A DNA stretch of 64,000 nucleotides from Acetivibrio thermocellus ATCC 27405. Lineage in GTDB: Bacteria; Bacillota; Clostridia; Acetivibrionales; Acetivibrionaceae. The notes beneath the pieces were generated by a model that was given only the letters and a program-made list of their open reading frames with translations, had not been told where the DNA came from and made no database searches. The stretch is from NCBI RefSeq assembly GCF_000015865.1, contig NC_009012.1, positions 3,713,081 through 3,777,080 of the forward strand, read 5' to 3'. Below are positions 42,203-52,245 of the stretch, piece after piece. Both the position numbers and the translations under genes were made by a program. The first letter of the stretch is position 1. Each line of letters opens with the position of its first letter.

Positions 42203-43792
42203 CTAAACACGTTTAATTTCGCCGTCGGCTGCAAAAAAGGTTGTTGCAAGGCAAGGCTCCTTTATTTCGGTTTGTATATTTTTTATAATTATTGAACAGT
42301 TGGGATAAACCTTTTTTGTTATGGCTATTTCACCTTCGCCTTTTGTTTTTAAATATCTTGCAATATTCTTTTTTTCTTCTTCCAAGGATTTAAGCTCTGC
42401 TTTAAGTTCGGACATCCTCTGCATTTTTGAATTGTATTCCGCTGTCTCCCGGGAAGTCATTTCTTTAAAGGGGTCTTGTTTTGACAAATACAGCTTTATG
42501 TCCATTTGTTCCTCTTTTATTCTGTCTATTCTGTCAACTATGTCTTCCAGCATTTTTGAAAGTTTTTTTCTGTCAAAGCCTGTAAGAATGAGTACGGTTC
42601 TTGGTTCCAGCGGCGAACCTAAAACAGGTACGGTAATTTTTACTTCCGCTTTTACCTGACCTCCCATTATGTTTCCTTTTATTGATTCAATAAACACTTC
42701 TTTTGCTTCAACCATGCTGTTTATGCAATAAAAACCTATGTGGGCGGTGCCGCCGCAGGATAATTTGACATTGTCCACAAACTTTGTGTAAATGTTTTTC
42801 CTGGCAGAAATTTCCGAGAAACTTTTTGACGATATTCCGCCTTTTATGTAGATGCTTCCTTCACGGCTTTTTATTCCCTTGACGTTTCCAAGTCCCAACG
42901 GGCTGTTTATTTCTATGTCTTTTGTGGCTTCAACGTAGAATCCGTCGGTGACGGTACCTTTAATGGTTACATATCCGTCAAAAATTATGTTGCCAGTTTT
43001 AAAGTCCACGTCACCGTCAATTTCAAGATGGTTCGACACGGTGATTTTATTGCCGTCATAGTGTACGGCACCGTCTATTTTTGAATATAGGACAACTTTC
43101 TTGTTTTGTACCACTTCGTAAACGGTATTTTTATCATAGGAAAGAGGATAATTTTTTCCTCTTACAGGATGAATAGTGGTGCCATATACGGTTTTCCCCG
43201 GGAAACCTTCGGTTGCGTCAATGCGCTCACCGAGCCAGTCTCCGGCCTTGACCTTGTTAATCAGCTTCAATTCATAGTAGTTTGCTTTTCCGTCCTCTCT
43301 TATTTCAGGTCTGGGCTCTTCAAGTTCGTACATCCTGATTTTGCAGTCTTCCCCGTCAACGGCAGGTACTCCTTCAGCTATGAGATATTTTTTTCCGCTT
43401 TCCAAATCACCGAAGAACAATTCTTTTTTTATTCCAAAGTTTATGTTTTTTTTCTTCAAAACTTGATAGGTTTCTTTTATTAGATTTTCGCGGTTTTTAA
43501 TATCCAGTTCTTCCCTGGGTAAGTTGAAAGTGACGAAAGCTTTTAATTCGTCCGGGGTAACAGTTATGGCGATTCTTTCCTTTAACCGGCCGAATTTTTG
43601 GGGGGACGGGGAAACGATGTTTAGGGCGTCGTTAAGGCAGTTGAAGCTCGTTATTTGTATCTGGGGAAGTGACGACAATATTTCATTTAATTGTTTTGGC
43701 GGAAGACCGGGTTTGAATGTTTTGATGAAAACTTCGTTGTCTTGTTCGAAAATTTCTACAAAGTCATCCTGGTACAGTGTTTGATGTTGCAT
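42203..43792 (-). CDS. FapA-family polymerising protein (DUF342)
   Basis: The 529-residue protein has an N-terminal region, then a FapA/DUF342 domain. Its core is a right-handed beta-helix of short repeats (EIDGDVDFKTGNIIFDGYVTI, VKGIKSREGSIYIKGGI, SEISARKNIYTKFVDNV). A coiled coil near residues 410-470 (LKAELKSLEEEKKNIARYL) ends it. Relatives were named from flagellar assembly, but many, like this, are not next to flagellar genes. GGAGGGGGA precedes the ATG at 43792. It is divergent from a carboxypeptidase gene. Confidence 0.85.
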   Translation of the reverse strand: MQHQTLYQDDFVEIFEQDNEVFIKTFKPGLPPKQLNEILSSLPQIQITSFNCLNDALNIVSPSPQKFGRLKERIAITVTPDELKAFVTFNLPREELDIKNRENLIKETYQVLKKKNINFGIKKELFFGDLESGKKYLIAEGVPAVDGEDCKIRMYELEEPRPEIREDGKANYYELKLINKVKAGDWLGERIDATEGFPGKTVYGTTIHPVRGKNYPLSYDKNTVYEVVQNKKVVLYSKIDGAVHYDGNKITVSNHLEIDGDVDFKTGNIIFDGYVTIKGTVTDGFYVEATKDIEINSPLGLGNVKGIKSREGSIYIKGGISSKSFSEISARKNIYTKFVDNVKLSCGGTAHIGFYCINSMVEAKEVFIESIKGNIMGGQVKAEVKITVPVLGSPLEPRTVLILTGFDRKKLSKMLEDIVDRIDRIKEEQMDIKLYLSKQDPFKEMTSRETAEYNSKMQRMSELKAELKSLEEEKKNIARYLKTKGEGEIAITKKVYPNCSIIIKNIQTEIKEPCLATTFFAADGEIKRV

Positions 43793-43967
43793 AAGGTTGT
43801 CCCCCTCCTGTTTATATTATCGACAAACGGAAAAAAATTATTTATAAAGTTTGAATGGGTTTCATATATTTATAACGGGGCAATAGCTGTCCTATATTTA
43901 ATTCTTTCCACCAGAATTTTTTTATAAACCAAAAGTTGCATAAAATAAAGGAATAAATTTACGGGAT

Positions 43968-45227
43968 GTGGTGTGTTTGAAAGGAAATATAAAGATAATA
44001 TTTATTTTTTTGTTGTGTTTAATATTGGCGGTAAACTTGAATGAAAGGGTATACGGAGATGAATTTGTTGAAGATGAGTTTGCATCAGAGGTTGTTATTG
44101 AGTCTGTAAATGTGGATGAGAGTGAGGAGTTAAAGCCTCCCAGGATAGAAGCGAAAGCGGCGATAGTAATTGATGCCGATACCGGGAGGGTGTTGTATGA
44201 AAAGGATGCGTACTCAAGAAGGGCCATAGCCAGTACCACCAAGATAATGACGGCAATTGTGGCGATAGAGAACGGTAATCTCGATGACAAGGTCAAAGTC
44301 AGCAGCAGGGCTGCCAGTATCTGGGGTTCCACAATCAAGCTCAAACCGGGTGAGGAACTCACACTAAAGGAGCTTCTTTACGGTATGATGCTAAGGTCGG
44401 GCAATGATGCGGCATTGGCAGTGGCCGAGCATGTCGGGGGAACGGTGGAGAACTTCGTCAAGATGATGAACGACAAGGCAAGGGAGCTGGGACTTAAAAA
44501 TACGGCGTTTAAAACACCTCATGGCCTGGATGTGGAAGGCCACTACTCCACGGCTTACGAGCTGGCCATGCTCACCCGGTATGCTTTACAGAATCCTGTT
44601 TTTGCCCAAATTGTGGCAACCAAGAGTACGACAATCACCAACCGCAGCTTATATACAACAAACGAAATGCTTTCTCTGTATCCCGGTGCGGACGGGGTAA
44701 AGACAGGATATACGGGAAAGGCAGGAAGATGCCTTGTGACATCGGCAACAAGGGATGGATTTAAGATAATTTCGGTGGTTTTGAACTGCTCAAGCAGAAG
44801 TAAAAGGGCGGAAAGCAGCAAGGCTATTCTTGATTATGCCTTCAACAATTACAAGCCTTATGAGCTTTTGAGGGCAAACCAGGAACTGGGACGAGTGAAG
44901 GTGTACAAGGGAAAGAAGGATTCGGTGCCCGTTGTTGCCGTGGAAAGCATCAAAATGCCTTTGAGCAGGGAAGAAAAGGAGAAACTTAGGACGGAGCTTA
45001 CATTGGATGAGACAATAAAGGCGCCGGTGTACAAGGGGGTTGAAGTGGGGAAGATAGAGTTTTTTGTCGACGGAAAGCTTATTGGACGGTCGGCTGTAAA
45101 GACGGCCGAAGCAGTGCCGGAGAAAAGTTATGGGGATTATTTCAGGGAGATTCTGGATATGTGGTTTAAACTGGCAAGATTAAATCTTTCAGGTGTCTTT
45201 GCGAAATCCTTAAATATAATGCAATAG
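43968..45227 (+). CDS. D-alanyl-D-alanine carboxypeptidase, DacF-like (peptidase S11)
   Basis: The protein of about 419 residues has a signal peptide (IKIIFIFLLCLILAVNLNERVYG). Its penicillin-binding fold has STTKIMTA (SxxK), SGND (SxN) and KTGYTGKAG (KTG), and a C-terminal PBP5-type beta domain follows with an amphipathic end helix. It trims pentapeptides in the wall; DacF-type enzymes act in the spore cortex. The start is GTG 43968 as given; TTG 43977 with GGGATGTGG upstream is also possible. Confidence 0.92.
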   Translation: MVCLKGNIKIIFIFLLCLILAVNLNERVYGDEFVEDEFASEVVIESVNVDESEELKPPRIEAKAAIVIDADTGRVLYEKDAYSRRAIASTTKIMTAIVAIENGNLDDKVKVSSRAASIWGSTIKLKPGEELTLKELLYGMMLRSGNDAALAVAEHVGGTVENFVKMMNDKARELGLKNTAFKTPHGLDVEGHYSTAYELAMLTRYALQNPVFAQIVATKSTTITNRSLYTTNEMLSLYPGADGVKTGYTGKAGRCLVTSATRDGFKIISVVLNCSSRSKRAESSKAILDYAFNNYKPYELLRANQELGRVKVYKGKKDSVPVVAVESIKMPLSREEKEKLRTELTLDETIKAPVYKGVEVGKIEFFVDGKLIGRSAVKTAEAVPEKSYGDYFREILDMWFKLARLNLSGVFAKSLNIMQ

Positions 45228-45268
45228 GGCTTTTCATTATTATAATTTTCTGATAAAATTCATATGGC

Positions 45269-45319
45269 AATCCTCTTTTCCATGGTAATTTATTGTATTT
45301 TACCATAGGAAAGAGGATT
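45269..45319 (+). terminator. Long hairpin after the carboxypeptidase gene
   Basis: AATCCTCTTTTCCATGGTAA (45269-45288) pairs, with two mismatches, with the segment ending AAGAGGATT at 45319. It sits 41 bp after the stop. There is only a short T stretch after it, so termination is likely but not certain. Confidence 0.6.
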
Positions 45320-45383
45320 TTACCGTGTTTAATAGCGAAAAACATAATTTCCAGGTTTTAATGCAAGTGAGGTAGATGTAATA

Positions 45384-46295
45384 TTGAAAGAAAATCAAAT
45401 CAAAAACGCGGAACTTATGAAAGAAGTTATTAATGTACTGGCGGCGGAAATATTAAAAACCTATAAAGTCGATAGAAGCAGCCTGTTTGAATTGCTCTCT
45501 GATTCTGTCATGTCAAATAAAGACTTGATTGATATTATTGAAAAAGAGACAGATTTTAAGAAGGTGGCCAGAACCAGAGTGTATAAAGATTTTTCCAATA
45601 AAGTAAAACGTAATTTGTATAATCAGCTCAGAAGATATTATCAGGATGCGGATGATGTTGATAAAATAGTGGACAAGTTTAAGGAATTGCAAACCGGAAG
45701 CGAGGAAAGCAAAAATTATATAAAAAGTCTGCTTCAGTATCATGTAAGTACCAGGGAGCGCATGACTGACTTTGACAACTTTTACGACCCTATAAAAAAA
45801 TATATTTTGGAATCTGAAAAAATAATTGATATTGGATGTGGTTTAAATCCTCTTATGGTTCCTTTTAACAGTGATGGCAGCAAGGTTGTGAAATATATCG
45901 CTGCTGACAGGGATAAGAAGTCTGTTAAAATTATTGAGGCATATTCTGCCTGGCTGGGTGACGGCAGACTTATAGGAGTAAATTGGGATTTGAAGGAAGG
46001 CTGGCAGGAACTGTTTAAAAAAACAGGTGTTGAATCATATGATTTGGCCCTTATAATGAAAGTTGTGCCTGTTGTCAAAAGGCAGCAGCGTGAATTGCTG
46101 AGTGTATTAAAAGAAACACCTGCCAATTTGTTGTTTATTACAGGGTCAAAGACTTCGATGACGAAAAACAGCAGTATTGAAAAGCGAGAGAGAAGAGATA
46201 TCAATAACTTTATTGATGAATGTGGATATACAAAATTGTTGGAATTTGACAAAAATGAGGAATTCGGATGGCTGGTGAAAAAGAATTATCGTTGA
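45384..46295 (+). CDS. Distant homologue of 16S rRNA (guanine1405-N7) methyltransferases of the Rmt/Arm/FmrO group
   Basis: In this 303-residue protein the second half shows the marks of aminoglycoside-resistance methyltransferases: HVSTRERMTDFDNFYD from residue 120 (compare HASTKERLAELDTLYD in RmtB), the SAM motif IIDIGCGLNPL near 148-157 (compare VLDIACGLNPL), and DLALIMKVVPVVKRQQRE from 220 (compare DLALIFKLLPLLEREQAG). A helical N-terminal part of about 145 residues is longer than in Rmt. In the family the product methylates N7 of G1405 in 16S rRNA and blocks gentamicin/kanamycin-class drugs. Activity and substrate of this distant member are inference. The start is TTG 45384, with GAGG about ten bases upstream. 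Two IS30-family elements follow directly. Confidence 0.75.
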   Translation: MKENQIKNAELMKEVINVLAAEILKTYKVDRSSLFELLSDSVMSNKDLIDIIEKETDFKKVARTRVYKDFSNKVKRNLYNQLRRYYQDADDVDKIVDKFKELQTGSEESKNYIKSLLQYHVSTRERMTDFDNFYDPIKKYILESEKIIDIGCGLNPLMVPFNSDGSKVVKYIAADRDKKSVKIIEAYSAWLGDGRLIGVNWDLKEGWQELFKKTGVESYDLALIMKVVPVVKRQQRELLSVLKETPANLLFITGSKTSMTKNSSIEKRERRDINNFIDECGYTKLLEFDKNEEFGWLVKKNYR

Positions 46296-46344
46296 AGTCA
46301 GTCTTCCGGCGACTTTATACCAACAAAACAAAAAAATAAAAATT

Positions 46345-46359
46345 CAAACAATTTTCTTT
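46345..46359. repeat. 15-bp direct repeat, left copy (second copy 48983-48997)
   Basis: CAAACAATTTTCTTT occurs here and again at 48983-48997, bracketing the whole region with both insertion sequences. It looks like a target duplication of 15 bp. Just inside lies TAAATTGCAATATTAAATGC (46362-46381), whose exact inverse is at 48948-48967. Confidence 0.8.
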
Positions 46360-46472
46360 TGTAAATTGCAATATTAAATGCAACACCTATAGTGGAAATC
46401 ATCCATAATTTTAGGTGCTAAAGTACAACATCATCTTTTAGCCCTTCTTAACTACTATCTTGAGCGAGTGCA

Positions 46473-46529
46473 GAGGGTAGTCAAGGGTTATCGATAGATA
46501 AGACAAAGTCTTTACCCTTGACTACCCTC
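46473..46529. repeat. Perfect 16-bp inverted repeat between the element A transposase stop and its left end
   Basis: GAGGGTAGTCAAGGGT (46473-46488) and ACCCTTGACTACCCTC (46514-46529) are exact inverses with a 25-nt spacer. No T-run follows on either strand. It may insulate the element or bind transposase. Confidence 0.8.
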
Positions 46530-46561
46530 AAATGAGCTTTAAAATATCTTGGATGAAGGGC

Positions 46562-47671
<1,110 letters not shown>

Positions 47672-47723
47672 TCATACATGATTTCTCACTATGGTTGTCA
47701 ATTTTTTATTTCATTTTACTGTT

Positions 47724-47767
47724 GCATTTAATTTTACAACGAACCGGGAAGTTGTAAAATAAAATGC
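47724..47767. repeat. Hairpin between the two insertion sequences
   Basis: GCATTTAATTTTACAAC (47724-47740) and GTTGTAAAATAAAATGC (47751-47767) are inverse with one mismatch around the 10-bp loop GAACCGGGAA. Parts of this palindrome recur at the outer borders: TTTTACAACGAACC lies at 48970-48983. The two elements appear to have entered copies of a palindromic sequence. Confidence 0.75.
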
Positions 47768-47774
47768 CGTAATA

Positions 47775-48942
47775 TATAGAAAACTCATGGTAATCCATTG
47801 TAAAATGTTTAATAACCAAAGAAAAACATTAGCAAAGGAGTACCATGAGTTATATATGAATAATAACACAGAAACAAGAAAAAACAAACACCTAAATGAA
47901 AGAGAAAGATACGCCATAGAGTTGTACCTAAAAGAAAAGTATACAGTAACGGAAATAGCAAAGAGGTTGGGCAGGCACAGAAGGACAATAGAAAGAGAAA
48001 TAACCCGTGGGACAATATATTTACAAAATAGTGATTTAACATACAGAAAAGAGTATTGTGCAGATGTAGCCCAAAGGAGATATGTAGAGAACGGGAAGAA
48101 TAAAGGTCCACGGTTAAAGATAGGAAATGACCATGAATTAGTGAGGTATATAGAATCAAAGATAATAAATGAAAAATATTCTCCTGATGCTGTTATTGGA
48201 CAAATAAAAGCAAAGGGACTGAAGTTTAAAACGAGTATCTGCACGAAAACACTATATAACTACATTGATAGAGGGGATGTATTTTTAAGACTAACGAATA
48301 AATATTTGCCAGTGAAAAAGGATGGTAAAAAACGCATATATCAAAGGGTAAAGAAGATAGCACTGAAAAATCTTAAGGGAAGCAGCATAGAGGAAAGGCC
48401 GAAAGAAGTTAACGATAGGAAGGAATATGGACACTGGGAGATGGACTGTGTAGTAGGCAGAAAAAATAGCGCAGCAGTATTACTGGTATTAAGTGAACGA
48501 AAGACAAGAGAAGAAATAATTCTTAAACTACCAGACAAAACGCAGGAATCAGTAATCAAAGCAATAGATGAATTAGAAAGGAAGTATAGAAGGAAATTTA
48601 GGGAGAAGTTTAAAACGATAACAGTAGATAACGGGACAGAGTTTTTGGACTATAGAGGGATAGAGAAATCAAAAACAGAGCCAGGCAAGGACAGGACGAA
48701 AGTGTATTATGCTCATCCTTATAGTTCTTGGGAAAGAGGAACGAACGAAAATATTAATAAACTGATAAGAAGATTTATACCAAAAGGAACAGATATATCA
48801 AAAGTAAGTAAAGCAAAAATAAAAAGTATAGAGAGATGGATTAATGAATATCCAAGAAGAATGTTTGGTTATAGGTCAGCCATAGAAATGGCGGTATGAT
48901 GTATAGAATTTATTCCAGTAAGCAATGGATTTACCAAATTTT
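47775..48942 (+). mobile_element. IS30-family insertion sequence, element B
   Basis: The element of about 1.17 kb has one transposase gene. Its terminal inverted repeats are around CATGGTAATCCATTG on the left (47786-47800) and CAATGGATTTACCAAA on the right (48923-48938). The exact outer bases are uncertain. The immediate flanks (AAAATGCCGT on the left, ACGGCATTT on the right) are again inverse to each other. Confidence 0.7.
47856..48899 (+). CDS. IS30-family transposase (element B)
   Basis: The 347-residue transposase has an HTH (HLNERERYAIELYLKEKY, IAKRLGRHRRTIEREITRGT) and a DDE core with YGHWEMDCVVG, ITVDNGTEFLD and [21 protein letters not shown] chose ATG 47856. The ribosome site AAAGGAG (47834-47840) first serves ATG 47845, a five-codon frame whose TGA overlaps ATG 47856, so translation is probably coupled. 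The frame opens at 47787 inside the terminal repeat, which is unlikely as the start. The reading frame is intact. Confidence 0.93.
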   Translation: MNNNTETRKNKHLNERERYAIELYLKEKYTVTEIAKRLGRHRRTIEREITRGTIYLQNSDLTYRKEYCADVAQRRYVENGKNKGPRLKIGNDHELVRYIESKIINEKYSPDAVIGQIKAKGLKFKTSICTKTLYNYIDRGDVFLRLTNKYLPVKKDGKKRIYQRVKKIALKNLKGSSIEERPKEVNDRKEYGHWEMDCVVGRKNSAAVLLVLSERKTREEIILKLPDKTQESVIKAIDELERKYRRKFREKFKTITVDNGTEFLDYRGIEKSKTEPGKDRTKVYYAHPYSSWERGTNENINKLIRRFIPKGTDISKVSKAKIKSIERWINEYPRRMFGYRSAIEMAV

Positions 48943-48997
48943 GCACGGCATTTAATATTGCAATTTATATTTTACAACGAACCAAACAATTTTCTTT

Positions 48998-49223
48998 ACT
49001 TTTTATTGTTTCTATGATATTAAATATATATTATAATAAAATAACATTTTTGAACGGATCAGTCTTTCAAGGTATTTAACTTTTAGGGTAGAATCTTCTT
49101 TTATGAAGTTTTTACCCTTTATTGCGTCTGATAATGGATTGAACGGAAATTTGGAGCGGGATGCAGCCTTTGAAGAAAGAAAATTAAAAGACGTAGATTT
49201 CGAGAGGAAGATGATAATAATAT
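48998..49223. other. Region upstream of trkA
   Basis: Very AT-rich, with no accepted gene. A hairpin pairs GGGTAGAATCTTC (49086-49098) with GAAGTTTTTACCC (49105-49117), with one A/A mismatch, in what should be the trkA leader. I do not recognise a c-di-AMP or other known potassium-linked riboswitch here. Confidence 0.45.
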
Positions 49224-50621
49224 ATGAAAATTATTGTTGTTGGATGCGGAAAGATCGGTTATACGATAGCAAAGGTATTATCTGAAAAAAAAGACATTGA
49301 TGTAACAGTTGTAGATAATAATCCAAATATTTTTGATAAAATGGTTGAACCAATTGATGTAATATTTATTTCAGGTAATGGAGCAAATGAAAAGACGCTG
49401 ATTGAAGCCGGTGCCAAGGACGCGGATTTAATTGTAAGCACAACGAATGCTGACGAATTAAATGTATTATGCTGTATTATGGCAGAACGTCTGGGAACAA
49501 AACATTCTATAGCAAGAGTCCGGAATCCTGAATATATGCTGGAATTTAATAAGCTTTGGAAAGACCTTGGTATTGATATGGTCATTAATCCAGAGAGACA
49601 AACGGCAAGAGAGATTTCAAGGATTTTGAGATATCACGCTGCTGACGATATAGTTACATTTATAGGTGACAGAGTGGAATTGGTTTCTTTTAAAGTATCT
49701 GAAACACCGGAATATTTCGTTGGCAAGAGCGTATCTCAGATTTTTGACAATAACATGGGAATCCTTCTTGCGATCGTTGAAAGGGAAAACCAAGCGTTAA
49801 TTCCAAATGGAGATTTAATTTTTAAGGAATCCGACATTATCTGGATAATGGGTCGCCCGTCTCAAATTATGAAGTTCTTTACCCTTATAAAGAAAGGGCC
49901 TAAAAAAGGGCAGGAAATTATGGTCATAGGTGGAGGAAAAATCACCCATTACCTTGTTGAACTTTTAAACAGACATACGACGAAAGCTAATATAAAAATC
50001 ATAAAAAAAGACCGGAGTAAATGCGAATCGTTGTACGAAGCTTTGTCCTCCGCCTCCCTTGAACGGCGCTGTCTGTTCATTCATGGAGACGGAACGAATG
50101 AAGAACTTCTCATTGATGAGGGAATCGACACAATGGACGCATGTGTATGCCTGACGGACAGGGATGAAGAAAACGTTTTCATCTCCCTTTACGCCATGCG
50201 CAGGGGAGTAAAGAAGGTTATCACAAAGATAAACTATATTCATCAGAATATGGCTAAAAGTCTAGGTTTATGGTTGGGAAATATTATTACGCCTCAATAC
50301 ATAACGGCAAAAACTGTTATCCGTTATGTTGACGGACTGAGCGGGGCGGTTGGAAGAAATATTATGACCATTCACCAGATTTATTCCGGTGATGACGGGA
50401 ATGTTGACGCAATTGAATTCCAGGTGAACAAAAAAGCAAAATGCATTGATACACCTATAAAAAAATTAAAGCTGAAGAAAGGAATTTTGATAGGCTGTAT
50501 AAGCAGGGATTTTGATATTATTATTCCATCAGGAGAAACAGAGATTCATATTGGTGACAGAGTTATTATTTTTTCAAAAAATAATGATATTCGTGATCTC
50601 GATGATATTTTGGAAAACTAG
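49224..50621 (+). CDS. trkA: Trk potassium uptake protein TrkA
   Basis: The 465-residue cytosolic gating subunit consists of two tandem RCK units. Each has a Rossmann NAD-binding domain (KIIVVGCGKIGYTIAKVLSE at residue 2 and EIMVIGGGKITHYLVELL near 232) and a TrkA_C domain. It binds NAD(H)/ATP and opens the TrkH channel at the membrane. GAGAGGAAG precedes ATG 49224. trkH follows after 46 bp, so the full transporter is encoded here. Confidence 0.94.
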   Translation: MKIIVVGCGKIGYTIAKVLSEKKDIDVTVVDNNPNIFDKMVEPIDVIFISGNGANEKTLIEAGAKDADLIVSTTNADELNVLCCIMAERLGTKHSIARVRNPEYMLEFNKLWKDLGIDMVINPERQTAREISRILRYHAADDIVTFIGDRVELVSFKVSETPEYFVGKSVSQIFDNNMGILLAIVERENQALIPNGDLIFKESDIIWIMGRPSQIMKFFTLIKKGPKKGQEIMVIGGGKITHYLVELLNRHTTKANIKIIKKDRSKCESLYEALSSASLERRCLFIHGDGTNEELLIDEGIDTMDACVCLTDRDEENVFISLYAMRRGVKKVITKINYIHQNMAKSLGLWLGNIITPQYITAKTVIRYVDGLSGAVGRNIMTIHQIYSGDDGNVDAIEFQVNKKAKCIDTPIKKLKLKKGILIGCISRDFDIIIPSGETEIHIGDRVIIFSKNNDIRDLDDILEN

Positions 50622-50667
50622 ACATTTTGACAGTTACGATAAAAAATGAACAAGAAGGTAAGGTAAA

Positions 50668-52119
50668 ATGAATTACAGGCTCATTTTTAAATTAATAGGA
50701 AATGTGCTCAGGATAGAAGCATTATTTATGCTTTTTCCTCTTCTCGTTTCATTTATATACGGTGGTGGAGATCATCCGGCTTTCCTGTGGTCAATTCTAA
50801 TTTCAGCCGCAGTAGGTACAATATTAGCCAAATTAAACCCAAAAGACAAAAACTTTAGAGTAAAGGACGCTTTTGTTGTTGCCGGTTTTTCATGGATTTT
50901 TCTTTCGCTTTTCGGTGCGTTGCCGTTTTATTTTTCCGGATATTTCAATAGTTTTGTCGACTGCGTATTTGAATCCATATCAGGTTTTACGACTACCGGT
51001 TCTTCCATATTAACCAATGTTGAAGTACTGCCGAAAGGAATATTGTTTTGGCGAAGCTTTTCTCACTGGATTGGCGGTATGGGTATCCTGATGTTTATGA
51101 TAGCGGTCATGCCGTCTATTAATGCGTCATCAGTTAATCTTTTAAGAGCGGAAAGCACGGGACCGGCGCCTGATAAAATTGTACCCAGGATACAAGAGAC
51201 AGCCAAAATCATGTACATGATTTATTTTGCAATGACTGTTATACTGGTTGTTTTCCTCAAAATAGCCGGCCTTCCGATTTTTGATTCTATGCTCAATGCT
51301 TTTTCTGTTGCAGGAACAGGAGGATTCTCAAATATGAATGCAAGCATCGGTGGGTACAACAATATCGCTGCCGAGATCATTATGACGGTCTTTATGTTTT
51401 TGTTTGGAATTAGTTTTTCATTATACTTTGCTTTGCTTGGCAGAAAATTTGAAAAATTTATAAAAGACACTGAATTAAAAATATATTTTGGAGTTGTAAT
51501 AGTATCGATTCTTATAATTACGATCAATATTTCCGGGCTTTACAACGGAATTTGGGAAGCATTACGGCATTCATCTTTTCAGGTTTCATCCATCATATCG
51601 ACAACAGGATTTGCAACCACGGATTTCAACCTGTGGCCTACTTTGAGCAAAAGTATATTGGTTTTTTTAATGTTTACGGGGTGCTGTGCCGGTTCCACAG
51701 GTGGTGGTATGAAACTTATAAGATTTATTATCCTTTTTAAAGCGGCGAAAGTCGAGTTGGATAAAATCTTTCATCCCGGAAGCGTAAAAGCTGTGTCGAT
51801 TAACGGGAAGAAAATAAGCAATGATATTGTGTTTAAGACTTCCTTATTTTTCTTTATTTATTTCGCAATTTTCTTTGTTTCGCTTCTTCTCATATCCATT
51901 GACAACAAGGATATTGTTTCGAGTGCAACAGCGGTGATTGCTTCATTGAGCAATGTAGGCCCGGGACTCGGTACTGTCGGTCCCACAGGAAACTATGCCG
52001 CATTTTCCTCTTTTTCAAAGATTGTTTTTTCGTTTTGCATGATTGCAGGACGACTGGAATTTTTCCCGGTACTGGTTTTGTTCACTCCGCATGTTTGGAA
52101 AAGGCGAGTGATAAAATAA
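50668..52119 (+). CDS. trkH: Trk potassium uptake protein TrkH
   Basis: The 483-residue membrane channel has four pore repeats. Selectivity-filter segments are visible as SGFTTTGSS, GTGGFSNMN, TTGFATTDFN and LSNVGPGLG. It carries potassium into the cell under TrkA control. AAGGTAAGGT precedes ATG 50668. The length is normal and it forms an operon with trkA. Confidence 0.95.
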   Translation: MNYRLIFKLIGNVLRIEALFMLFPLLVSFIYGGGDHPAFLWSILISAAVGTILAKLNPKDKNFRVKDAFVVAGFSWIFLSLFGALPFYFSGYFNSFVDCVFESISGFTTTGSSILTNVEVLPKGILFWRSFSHWIGGMGILMFMIAVMPSINASSVNLLRAESTGPAPDKIVPRIQETAKIMYMIYFAMTVILVVFLKIAGLPIFDSMLNAFSVAGTGGFSNMNASIGGYNNIAAEIIMTVFMFLFGISFSLYFALLGRKFEKFIKDTELKIYFGVVIVSILIITINISGLYNGIWEALRHSSFQVSSIISTTGFATTDFNLWPTLSKSILVFLMFTGCCAGSTGGGMKLIRFIILFKAAKVELDKIFHPGSVKAVSINGKKISNDIVFKTSLFFFIYFAIFFVSLLLISIDNKDIVSSATAVIASLSNVGPGLGTVGPTGNYAAFSSFSKIVFSFCMIAGRLEFFPVLVLFTPHVWKRRVIK

Positions 52120-52162
52120 AGTATCCGGGCAGTAAAATATATTTTTTGAACAATAAAGAATT

Positions 52163-52191
52163 TTGCCATCTTTTAAGTCCGACGGTATAAT
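52163..52191 (+). promoter_or_regulatory. Promoter of the TGT-paralogue gene
   Basis: TTGCCA (52163-52168), 17 bp and TATAAT (52186-52191) lie about 55 bp upstream of the start codon at 52246. Confidence 0.65.
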
Positions 52192-52245
52192 TTTATAGAT
52201 ATGAATAAAATAATGATATTAAATAATGATGTCAAAGGTGAGGAT

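Noticed and set aside
46473-46529. CRISPR-like or integron-like repeat
   Set aside because: There is a single inverted pair only, with no repeated unit and no cas or integrase genes in the window.
49103-49285. 60-codon frame ahead of trkA
   Set aside because: It overlaps the trkA start in another frame, has no ribosome site and starts inside a hairpin.
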